From Treponema sp. (GTDB lineage Bacteria > Spirochaetota > Spirochaetia > Treponematales > Breznakiellaceae): a DNA stretch of 21,989 nucleotides. The stretch lies in NCBI GenBank assembly GCA_031290325.1, contig JAITNU010000113.1, positions 1-21,989 of the forward strand, given 5' to 3'. Of this stretch, positions 1-5,735 are shown in pieces. The stretch's first letter is position 1. Every line of letters starts with the position of its first letter. The notes below the pieces were generated by a model that did no database searches, was not told the DNA's origin, and saw only the letters and a program-made list of their open reading frames with translations. A program made the translations under genes and the position numbers.

Positions 1-194
1 GTTTCTTTCGTATACTCAATATCCAGCCCCAGCCGGACGCGAGTTTTTTCGCCGATGACGAGCGTCCACGCTCCTGAATCCACCAGTGCGTTCACGGTCA
101 TGCGGCGGACTTCTGTTTCTTTGATGACGCCGTGTTTAGCCAAACCCACATCCCTATCGTTTTCCAACGTTATTTCTTCATAAAAAGTACTCAT
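1..194 (-). CDS. Clan AA (retropepsin-like) aspartic protease, N-terminal part, cut by window edge
   Basis: The minus strand translates without a stop from ATG at 194 to the window edge (64 residues). It contains VNALVDSGAWTLVIGE around residues 34-49. This matches the start of small bacterial retropepsin-like proteases: a hydrophobic strand, the catalytic D-S-G-A motif (Asp39-Ala42), then a strand ending in a conserved small residue. Such proteins are about 110-130 residues and act as homodimers, one Asp per monomer. The flap and C-terminal half lie outside the window. An AGGGG-type ribosome site lies about 10 bases before the ATG; the GGAGG right next to it is too close to serve. The substrate cannot be inferred. 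Family assignment rests on the DSGA block and its context, which is fairly distinctive but short. Confidence 0.75.
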   Translation of the reverse strand, partial: MSTFYEEITLENDRDVGLAKHGVIKETEVRRMTVNALVDSGAWTLVIGEKTRVRLGLDIEYTKE

Positions 195-511
195 GCCTCC
201 ATGTCCCCTTGGTTTTATGCGTTCTTCACTCCATTACTCATACCCCATAATAATGACCTGTGCGCCAATCGCGTATCAATACCGCCATCGCTCACTTCCC
301 CGGACAGTTGATAATCAACTTCATTCCGTATTACTTCCGCCTGAGTGTTTTTTAAATTCTGATTTTTTTCACAAGGCCGTTGAACATACCATTGACCCTT
401 CCCACCTCTGTTTTGAGGTGGCCCTTGGGGAACTGCCGGGGCACTCCGATAGAATGGAACTACCCCCTCCTGGTTCACCCTCGAAAAAGCAAGCCCTGCC
501 ACGAACTACTG
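195..511. other. Gap without a convincing gene between the MA-Cache receptor and the aspartic protease
   Basis: About 317 bases lie between the receptor stop at 512 and the protease start at 194. Overlapping minus-strand reading frames exist (215-502 and 369-551), but they have no recognisable motif and no well-placed start. The only clear structure is a stem-loop at 402-421. A strong AGGAGG-like stretch near 468-474 (minus strand) is not followed at proper distance by an ATG, GTG or TTG. The stretch could be a decayed gene or a long untranslated region. Confidence 0.5.
402..421 (-). other. Perfect 7-bp stem-loop downstream of the MA-Cache receptor
   Basis: CCACCTC at 402-408 pairs perfectly with GAGGTGG at 415-421 around a 6-base loop. 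It lies about 90 bases past the receptor stop in the direction of transcription. There is no T-run right after it on the minus strand, so it is a weak terminator candidate; it may be an mRNA-stabilising hairpin. Confidence 0.35.
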
Positions 512-1561
512 CTAGATATTCCCCACGCTTTCCGTGATAACGGCGATCCATCCGGTCTTATAGGTTTTAAAGCCCCGGGAGACTGCGGTTCCGGTCAAAG
601 AGATGCTTTTGCCCCGTTCTTTCTGTTCTTTGAACCCGTCAGGGGATATCTCGTCCAAAGCAGGGAGGGCTATCTTCTTGGCCCGCCCTTCCGTGTTTAC
701 CGGGGAAACCACCGTCCCGTCAGGACGGCATAAGAAGGCTGCTACCTGGTTTTCAGTTTCCTGGGCAAGGGTCGCCTCGGCCTGATGGAGCATTTCCAGA
801 CCCAGACCGTCCCAGTTGAATAGCACCCCGAAGACGCCCAGCAATTTCCCACGGGCATGCCCCCCGGCCCGCACCCCGCAGGAATAGACCAGAATGTTCT
901 GACCCTGTGCCAGATCCGTTTTCAACGGACCTTCAAAGCCGTATTCAGAACCAGAGGAACTTTTTACCGCCTGCTTAAACCATTCATATTGTCCCACGTT
1001 CTGCCCTGTACACCGGTATTGATCAGGCCGGCCATTACAGAGAATCGTACCATCCAGATCGCACAAAACCAGATCAAAATATACCGTATAGGATTCAAGG
1101 ATCACCCCGAGACGCTCTGAGGCGAATTGCAGTTTCTTATCATCTGGCTCTGTCAAAGCCGCAACCACCGCGCTATCAGTTGCCCACCAGCGCACATTAC
1201 AGGAACGTTCATAGAGATTACGATCCACCAGGTCAATACAAGTGGAGGCCATTTGCGAAAGCCGCCGTCCCCGGGTCTGGCTTTCCAGGCCGATGAGACT
1301 CTGCACGGCACTTTTGACATTCCCGGACAAGCTGTCAATGATTGCCACCGTATGGGACGAGAGTTTGTCCATCTCATCAGCCACCACACTGAAACCGGCC
1401 CCCACCGCACCTGCACGAGCCGCCTGAATTTTTGCATTTATGGCCAGCACTTTCAAATCCGAATTGATCAATGAAATGGATTCGATCGAATTTGCCAGGG
1501 TTTCCTGTACGGAATGAATCAGGGTTCCCATATTCACACGAGAAGCCGCATTTACCCCCAT
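512..1561 (-). CDS. Soluble chemoreceptor-like protein: short methyl-accepting helix followed by a Cache sensor domain
   Basis: This 349-residue protein has no transmembrane segment or signal peptide. Residues about 14-95 match the methyl-accepting signalling helix; LAINAKIQAARAGAVGAGFS (39-58) followed by VVADEMDKLS corresponds to the classic LxLNAAIEAARAGExGxGFAVVADEVRxLA block. Residues about 110-345 resemble a double Cache sensor: helix with RWWATDSAVVAAL (124-136), strand with FDLVLCDLDGTILCNGR (162-178), W194 region, then a second repeat with FLCRPDGTVVSP (276-287). Usual receptors have the sensor first, outside the membrane, and a signalling domain of over 200 residues. Here the order is reversed and the helix is very short, so it probably senses a cytoplasmic ligand; coupling to CheA/CheW is unproven. 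An AGAGGTG ribosome site stands 5 bases before the ATG at 1561. A decayed DUF2284 gene lies immediately upstream. Confidence 0.8.
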   Translation of the reverse strand: MGVNAASRVNMGTLIHSVQETLANSIESISLINSDLKVLAINAKIQAARAGAVGAGFSVVADEMDKLSSHTVAIIDSLSGNVKSAVQSLIGLESQTRGRRLSQMASTCIDLVDRNLYERSCNVRWWATDSAVVAALTEPDDKKLQFASERLGVILESYTVYFDLVLCDLDGTILCNGRPDQYRCTGQNVGQYEWFKQAVKSSSGSEYGFEGPLKTDLAQGQNILVYSCGVRAGGHARGKLLGVFGVLFNWDGLGLEMLHQAEATLAQETENQVAAFLCRPDGTVVSPVNTEGRAKKIALPALDEISPDGFKEQKERGKSISLTGTAVSRGFKTYKTGWIAVITESVGNI

Positions 1562-1637
1562 TTTTCACCTCTTTGATTTTTAATAAGTATGCTACAATTA
1601 GTTTTATTGGAATATTAAACCAAATTGTCAAAAAAAG

Positions 1638-1849
1638 ATCAATGGCCCCCCAGGTGTAGGTTCGTATCCGGGCCTCACATTCCCCAAGACTGCCACAGGC
1701 AGGGGGACAGGACCAATTCGAGGCATAAGCTTTACATTTATTAACCTCACAGGCGTACCTCTTCCCGCAACTTGATGGTGTCCACCTGTAAGGGGCCAGC
1801 ATGGGAAAATCCGCAGTTCAGGGCCAAGAGGTTCAATCAATACATCCAT
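1638..1849 (-). pseudogene. Degraded DUF2284 metal-binding protein fragment with two frameshifts
   Basis: Three minus-strand frames together rebuild the N-terminal half of a DUF2284 (predicted metal-binding) protein. Frame one from ATG 1849 gives MDVLIEPL. A second frame continues with LALNCGFSHAGPLQVDTIKL then REEVR, and stops. The third frame carries CEVNKCKAYASNWSCPPACG then SLGECEARIRTYTWG. The C-x3-C, N-W-x-C-P-P-x-C-G and E-C-E-x-R-I-x-x-Y blocks are family hallmarks. Similarity ends near 1638; the family normally continues for roughly 100 residues more. So the gene carries a shift near 1825, a second near 1765, and a lost C-terminus. Its end is 76 bases before the receptor gene on the same strand. 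A sequencing error could explain one shift, but not the truncation as well. Confidence 0.7.
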
Positions 1850-1893
1850 AGTGCCATAGTATCAAACATCAGCGAAAAAACAAAGCATCCCCC

Positions 1894-2622
1894 TCACTCC
1901 TGGGCCTTTACTTTTTTATGTTTGAAAAAACTGAGGAACTGCTCCGCGATGGTCTTATGCTGTTTTTCCTTCAACACATAGCCGGTAAAATGATCCAGCG
2001 CTTCGTCGGTACCGGAAAAAAGCCCGATATCCTTAGTTTTAAAGATATACTCCTCATCAAATTGGTCGAATTCCCCTTCGATACTGCGGATAGAGATGAG
2101 GTTGAGTTTATGTTTGGTTTGGAATTCGGTCTCCCGAACGGTTTTACCGATCAGGTACTCAGGGATGGTAAGTTCCGCGATGACGAGTTTTCCGCTTACC
2201 GGAAGGTAATTGAGGAGCACCGAAGATAACAGGAGCGGGCTGATACGTTTGGCCGCCTCTTTATTCGGGAACACCACCTTGGTTGCCCCTACCAGTTCCA
2301 GAATTTCCCCGTGGGATTCGGTCTCGGCCTTCACAATAATGGTCTTGATCTTGAGCTTGGTGCAATAACTCGTCGCCAGAATAGAGGCTTCAATGCTATC
2401 CCCCATATCAATGATCACCGCGTCGGTGGATTCGGGAATCACTTTTCTGAGGTTTTCCACGTTGAGCACGTCCAGCACCACTGATCCTGCTGCCGCGTCT
2501 TTATAGGCATCAATGATCTGCCGGTCCTTGTCCATGATGAAGACCTCTACTTTGAGTTCCAGCAGTTCCTCCAGAACACTCTTGCCAAAATGACTTAATC
2601 CCAATATTGCAACTTGTTTCAT
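1894..2622 (-). CDS. ktrA: Potassium uptake regulatory subunit, TrkA/KtrA family (RCK domains)
   Basis: This 242-residue protein is the cytoplasmic gating subunit for the KtrB-like channel encoded 17 bases upstream on the same strand. Residues 1-130 form a Rossmann RCK_N fold. The dinucleotide loop reads GLSHFG (8-13), where the textbook motif is GxGxFG, so the second Gly is Ser. An acidic residue ends strand 2 (D31 in FIMDKD), as needed to bind the ribose of NAD(H) or adenine nucleotides. Residues about 145-220 are the RCK_C/TrkA-C domain (IAELTIPEYLIGKTVRE). The length is slightly above the usual ~220, with a basic C-terminal tail (FFKHKKVKAQE). KtrA rings normally bind ATP/ADP or c-di-AMP and open the channel. 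A ribosome site AAAGGGGA precedes the ATG. Family assignment is firm; the Ktr versus Trk label is by size and gene pairing. Confidence 0.92.
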   Translation of the reverse strand: MKQVAILGLSHFGKSVLEELLELKVEVFIMDKDRQIIDAYKDAAAGSVVLDVLNVENLRKVIPESTDAVIIDMGDSIEASILATSYCTKLKIKTIIVKAETESHGEILELVGATKVVFPNKEAAKRISPLLLSSVLLNYLPVSGKLVIAELTIPEYLIGKTVRETEFQTKHKLNLISIRSIEGEFDQFDEEYIFKTKDIGLFSGTDEALDHFTGYVLKEKQHKTIAEQFLSFFKHKKVKAQE

Positions 2623-2639
2623 ACAAAAGTCCCCTTTGA

Positions 2640-3983
2640 TTAACCTAACAAAATCGACCCTTTGGGGTAGGTTATATCGTAATTTTTATGGCCCATAGCG
2701 GGGAAGGCCAGGGCAATAAGCCCCACCCGGCCTGCGAACATGACCGCGATAATAACAGCCTTTCCTGCAGTGGAGAGGTCAGGGGTAAGGCCCAGGCTGA
2801 GACCCACCGTAGCAAAGGCGGAAAAGCTCTCGAAGATGATGGCTTCAGAATCGGCTCCTGATTGCCATTCGGTAAAGGATAAGGCGGCGATGCAGACCAG
2901 AAGGAGGGCGACGGCTTTGAGAAAATAGACGACCGCCTTGTTAATGGTATCTGTAGTAAGCCGGTGATGGAAGACCTTGATATCCCCGTATTCATCGGGT
3001 TTTCGCATCATAACCAGGGCAATAACAAAGATGGTGGTAACCTTAAGCCCGCCGGCAATGGAACCGGGGGCACCCCCGATGAGCATCAAGAGATCGGTGA
3101 GCAGCTTGGAAGGCTGGCTTAACCGGCCTTGGGGAACGATTTCAAAACCTGCGGTCCTGGTGGTAACCGACTGGAAGAGGGCGTTGATGATGGCGGCGCT
3201 GGTATCCATGCCGCTATAGAGGCGGTTCCGCTCAATAAGAAAAAAACAGAGCGCTCCCCCCAGGATGAAGCCGGCGCTCAGGATCAAAACGAGGCGGCTA
3301 TGGTAACTCAGACGGGTCTTTTTCTTCAGAAACACCCGGATGAGGTCATGGAGCACGATAAAGCCCAAGCCCCCGGAGATGATGAGGACCATGAGAATCA
3401 ATAAAAGGGGGATATGGGTGATGTATTCCGTAAGTCCTGATACAAAGGGGGAAAAGCCGGCGTTACAGAACGCGGACACCCCGTGGAAGATACCCATGAA
3501 AAGCCAGTCCTCAACCCCCAGGGATAAGAAGACCAGGGACAGGAGCAGTGCCCCGACCGCTTCAATACCAAAGGTGAAGGCAACGATATTCCGCACGATC
3601 CGCCGGGGATTGTATTCCATGCCGTCAAGGTAAAAGCCCTGAATGGTGTTTCGCCGGCTTATGGCAAACCGGTGTCCCGGTATGGTCATCAGAATTGACG
3701 TGAAGCTGATGATCCCCAGTCCCCCGATCTGGATCAGGATGAGGATGATGAGCTGTCCGAAACGGCTGAAGGCTGCGATGTTGAGGGTACTCAACCCGGT
3801 AACGCAGATCGCCGAAGTTGCGATAAATAGGGCATCCATGATGCTCAATCCCTCAGCAGCATCGCAGGCTGCCCCTGGTCCAATCCATGCGGCGGGGATC
3901 AGGAGCAGCCCGGTTCCTATGCTGATAAGGATGAGGAAAAAGGCTAAAAGGTACAGGGCATCGGATTTTTGAAAAATATTCAT
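2640..3983 (-). CDS. ktrB: Potassium-translocating subunit, TrkH/KtrB family
   Basis: This 447-residue integral membrane protein has hydrophobic segments throughout. The four pore-loop glycines of the superfamily of K+ transporters are visible: VTGL (61-64), NAGF (174-177), TAGF (277-280) and TVGLS (392-396). The conserved GGAPGSIAGGLKVTT block (303-317) forms the intramembrane gate-region helix. Its length fits KtrB rather than the longer TrkH. It takes up K+ (possibly with Na+) in the inner membrane, gated by the adjacent KtrA. The start at 3983 gives a short cytoplasmic lead and then the first helix (residues 10-32), as in the family. No Shine-Dalgarno sequence precedes it, and a promoter ends only 11 bases upstream, pointing to a very short leader. 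The gene is first of a two-gene operon transcribed away from rpsL. Confidence 0.93.
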   Translation of the reverse strand: MNIFQKSDALYLLAFFLILISIGTGLLLIPAAWIGPGAACDAAEGLSIMDALFIATSAICVTGLSTLNIAAFSRFGQLIILILIQIGGLGIISFTSILMTIPGHRFAISRRNTIQGFYLDGMEYNPRRIVRNIVAFTFGIEAVGALLLSLVFLSLGVEDWLFMGIFHGVSAFCNAGFSPFVSGLTEYITHIPLLLILMVLIISGGLGFIVLHDLIRVFLKKKTRLSYHSRLVLILSAGFILGGALCFFLIERNRLYSGMDTSAAIINALFQSVTTRTAGFEIVPQGRLSQPSKLLTDLLMLIGGAPGSIAGGLKVTTIFVIALVMMRKPDEYGDIKVFHHRLTTDTINKAVVYFLKAVALLLVCIAALSFTEWQSGADSEAIIFESFSAFATVGLSLGLTPDLSTAGKAVIIAVMFAGRVGLIALAFPAMGHKNYDITYPKGSILLG

Positions 3984-3994
3984 TATATGTGCTC

Positions 3995-4023
3995 AGTATA
4001 ATAAAAAATGGCATGAAAGTTAA
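3995..4023 (-). promoter_or_regulatory. Predicted sigma-70 promoter for ktrBA with very short leader
   Basis: Read on the minus strand, TTAACT (4018-4023) and TATACT (3995-4000) are separated by exactly 17 bases. The start codon lies 11 bases after the -10 box, so transcription would begin about 4-5 bases before the ATG. This agrees with the missing ribosome site. Confidence 0.55.
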
Positions 4024-4175
4024 GTAGCTGATTGGATATTGCGGATAAAAGGCTTTGTTATATATAGAAGAAAACATGATCTTAACTACCTTCAGCGATA
4101 CTCTATAGCCAAAAGCAGCCCGGAAACCACCTTGCTGTTCGTTGCTGTCCGATGATGCTTACCCTCGGCGCTTCT

Positions 4176-4277
4176 TCACCCCGGTCCGCTTGGGCGTATA
4201 GGTATAGTCGGCTGGAGAGCTTTCTGGGGAAGGCGGTTATACAGATCCGGATCGAGGATGGCTCCCCGGGATTTCAT
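4176..4277 (-). CDS. Small hypothetical ORF with a near-ideal ribosome binding site
   Basis: A 33-residue ORF starts at ATG 4277 with an AGGAGGAA box at 4282-4289, 4 bases upstream, and a plausible promoter before that. The protein begins MKSRGAILDPDLYNRLPQKA and matches no family I recognise. It ends at a TGA (4176-4178). A frame change near 4210 would instead give a basic tail (TYTPKRTGVKKRRG) ending at 4159, so it may be a frameshifted gene of about 39 residues. It could be a genuine small protein, a leader peptide or a gene remnant. The ribosome site is the main support. Confidence 0.35.
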   Translation of the reverse strand: MKSRGAILDPDLYNRLPQKALQPTIPIRPSGPG

Positions 4278-4290
4278 ACAGTTCCTCCTA

Positions 4291-4319
4291 TTAGTACGAT
4301 AGTCTGAAAATATTTTCAA
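4291..4319 (-). promoter_or_regulatory. Possible promoter for the small minus-strand ORF
   Basis: On the minus strand TTGAAA (4314-4319) is followed after 17 bases by TACTAA (4291-4296). The -35 is good and the -10 mediocre. The AGGAGGAA ribosome site follows directly, so the untranslated leader would be very short. Confidence 0.3.
4305..4318. promoter_or_regulatory. 14-bp perfect palindrome TGAAAATATTTTCA
   Basis: The palindrome is perfect and is followed by a second AT-rich one, AAAATATTTT at 4318-4327. It overlaps the -35 and spacer of the possible minus-strand promoter and lies about 30 bases before the -35 of the rpsL promoter. It could be an operator or simply a curved AT-rich upstream element; palindromes arise easily in AT-rich DNA. 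Confidence 0.35.
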
Positions 4320-4349
4320 AATATTTTATATTTTGGAGGGAATTCCCCC

Positions 4350-4378
4350 TTGATCTTTTTTTTTCTTCTTGATATATT
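4350..4378 (+). promoter_or_regulatory. Predicted sigma-70 promoter for rpsL-rpsG
   Basis: TTGATC (4350-4355) and TATATT (4373-4378) are spaced by 17 bases and preceded by an AT-rich stretch that could act as an UP element. Transcription would start near 4385, leaving a leader of about 60 bases. GAGGGAG at 4428-4434 is the ribosome site for rpsL. Confidence 0.55.
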
Positions 4379-4444
4379 TGTTTTAATCAAGACGCGCCGG
4401 ATGGTAACGGTGTAATATGATAATAATGAGGGAGTTTTTAGCCC

Positions 4445-4819
4445 ATGCCTACAATTAATCAGTTGGTTCGTTTTGGACGGCAGCAGATTACCGCTAAAAC
4501 GAAGTCGCCGGCGCTCCAGTCCTGTCCGCAAAAGCGAGGAGTTTGTACCCGTGTCATGACGGTTACGCCTAAAAAGCCGAATTCGGCCCTTCGAAAGGTA
4601 GCTCGTGTTCGTCTTTCTCATGGAACAGAAGTAACCGCGTATATTCCCGGTATCGGTCATAACTTGCAGGAACACTCGGTGGTTCTCGTGCGGGGGGGGC
4701 GGGTCAAGGACCTGCCTGGTGTGCGGTACCATATTATTCGGGGCGCCAAGGATACCTTGGGAGTGGAAGATCGCAAGCGGAGTCGGTCAAAATACGGTGC
4801 CAAACGGCCCAAGGCATAA
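4445..4819 (+). CDS. rpsL: Small ribosomal subunit protein uS12
   Basis: This 124-residue protein has the standard S12 length and sequence. It lines the decoding centre of the 30S subunit and monitors codon-anticodon pairing. The two conserved loops TPKKPNSALRKVARV (41-55) and GGRVKDLPGVRYH (84-96) are intact. Lysines at the classic streptomycin positions (K43 or K44 region and K88) are present, so no streptomycin-resistance change is visible. D89 is the residue methylthiolated in other bacteria. GAGGGAG stands 10 bases upstream of the ATG. The gene is first of the translation block, followed 9 bases later by rpsG. Confidence 0.98.
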   Translation: MPTINQLVRFGRQQITAKTKSPALQSCPQKRGVCTRVMTVTPKKPNSALRKVARVRLSHGTEVTAYIPGIGHNLQEHSVVLVRGGRVKDLPGVRYHIIRGAKDTLGVEDRKRSRSKYGAKRPKA

Positions 4820-4828
4820 GGAGCGGGT

Positions 4829-5299
4829 ATGGGACGTAAGAAGAAGACGGTTGATCGGGGGATTACTCCGGATCCTAAGTACAACAGTGTGGTGGTTTCA
4901 AAGTTTGTGAACCGTATGATGTGGGAAGGGAAGCGGTCCGTAGGATTGCGTATTGTCCACGATGCCCTTGGATTGCTTCAGTCAAAAATCGAGAAAGAAC
5001 CCCTTGAAGTTTTTCTTAAGGCAATAGATAATGTAAAACCGATGATTGAGGTAAAATCCCGGCGGGTTGGGGGTGCTACCTATCAGGTTCCGGTGGAAAT
5101 CCGGGAGTCCCGGCGGGAAGCCCTGGGTATGCGGTGGATTATTAAGGCTGCCCGTACCCGGTCGGGGCATAGTATGAGAGACCGGCTTGCGGCGGAACTT
5201 ATGGATGCGTATAATAATACGGGTACGGCTTTCAAAAAAAAGGAAGATACCCATAAGATGGCCGAAGCGAACCGGGCCTTTGCCCATTATCGGTGGTAG
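4829..5299 (+). CDS. rpsG: Small ribosomal subunit protein uS7
   Basis: This 156-residue protein is S7, the primary 16S rRNA binder that nucleates assembly of the 30S head and contacts E-site tRNA. Family blocks are visible: KFVNRMMWEGKRSVGLRIVH (26-45), VKSRRVGGATYQVPVEI, and the C-terminal helix KKEDTHKMAEANRAFAHYRW. AAGGAG precedes the ATG. It ends the rpsL-rpsG pair. fusA, which follows in many bacteria, is not here. A perfect 14-bp palindrome begins 4 bases past the stop. Confidence 0.98.
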   Translation: MGRKKKTVDRGITPDPKYNSVVVSKFVNRMMWEGKRSVGLRIVHDALGLLQSKIEKEPLEVFLKAIDNVKPMIEVKSRRVGGATYQVPVEIRESRREALGMRWIIKAARTRSGHSMRDRLAAELMDAYNNTGTAFKKKEDTHKMAEANRAFAHYRW

Positions 5300-5303
5300 T
5301 GCA

Positions 5304-5317
5304 AATCCCCGGGGATT
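5304..5317. repeat. 14-bp perfect palindrome just after rpsG
   Basis: AATCCCCGGGGATT reads identically on both strands and sits 4 bases after the rpsG stop. As RNA it would give only about 5 pairs around a CCGG loop. A short T-run (GATTTTTG) follows 8 bases later. It could be a weak terminator or a processing site. Confidence 0.35.
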
Positions 5318-5628
5318 GGCGTTGATTTTTGACATGATGAGCCGGTGATTTGAGCGCCGGAAAATGATTATCGTACCGTGTTTTGGTGCGGTGTCTCGAT
5401 GATCCAAACCGATCATCATGGGGCTGACAGAAGGGTCTGTTGGGCTTCATTTGTGCAAGATGGGATAGGTGGAACGAGATGGCATGACGATTTTGGGGCT
5501 CGAGCTGCTTCAAAATTTCGTTCGGATGATAAATCTGTGTGTCTCCCTCTTTTTGTTACCTTCCTTATCTTTCAGCAATTTATGTTCAGTGTGTCGGGTT
5601 TAAATGTTCGTGTGGCGATTATTTAGAC

Positions 5629-5657
5629 TTGACTTTTTATCCACAATATGGATAAAT
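5629..5657 (+). promoter_or_regulatory. Likely tuf/S10-operon promoter region with an 8-bp inverted repeat
   Basis: TTGACT at 5629-5634 is a strong -35 box. The -10 is less clear: ATAAAT at 5652-5657 gives a 17-base spacer but matches the consensus poorly. Between them lies a perfect inverted repeat, TTTATCCA (5636-5643) and TGGATAAA (5649-5656), with a 5-base centre. This position would suit a repressor operator. The leader to the tuf ATG would be roughly 70 bases. Confidence 0.45.
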
Positions 5658-5735
5658 CTATTGAGGTGAATGATCAGCGGTTTGAGCCGGTGGCGATTCA
5701 CGAGTGTGCCCAAAAAAACGTAAGGAGGACACGTA

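Larger units (their letters stand above)
3984..4444. other. Divergent intergenic region between ktrB and rpsL
   Basis: This 461-base stretch separates the minus-strand potassium operon from the plus-strand translation block. It holds the ktrB promoter, a small minus-strand ORF (4176-4277), a possible promoter for it, a 14-bp palindrome, and the rpsL promoter. No rpoC end is present, although rpoBC precedes rpsL-rpsG in T. pallidum (recalled). Positions 4024-4158 show nothing recognisable. Confidence 0.6.
5300..5735. other. Long non-coding gap between rpsG and tuf
   Basis: These 436 bases contain no gene I can support. One open frame of 82 codons (5378-5626) has no ribosome site, no family motif and an unlikely composition. 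The stretch holds the post-rpsG palindrome, a perfect 7-bp inverted repeat GATGATC/GATCATC (5398-5404 and 5411-5417, 6-base loop) and the tuf promoter region. It occupies the position where fusA lies in many bacteria, with no recognisable fusA remnant. Confidence 0.6.

Noticed and set aside
1377..1802. 141-codon minus-strand open frame as an intact gene
   Set aside because: Only its first third resembles a DUF2284 protein. The rest overlaps the receptor gene out of frame, so it is treated as part of a frameshifted pseudogene.
4316..4732. 138-codon frame antisense to rpsL
   Set aside because: Its coding signal mirrors rpsL, and it covers the rpsL promoter; no independent support.
5378..5626. 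82-codon plus-strand frame between rpsG and tuf
   Set aside because: No ribosome site, no motif, and odd composition; it overlaps several inverted repeats. Not supported as a gene.
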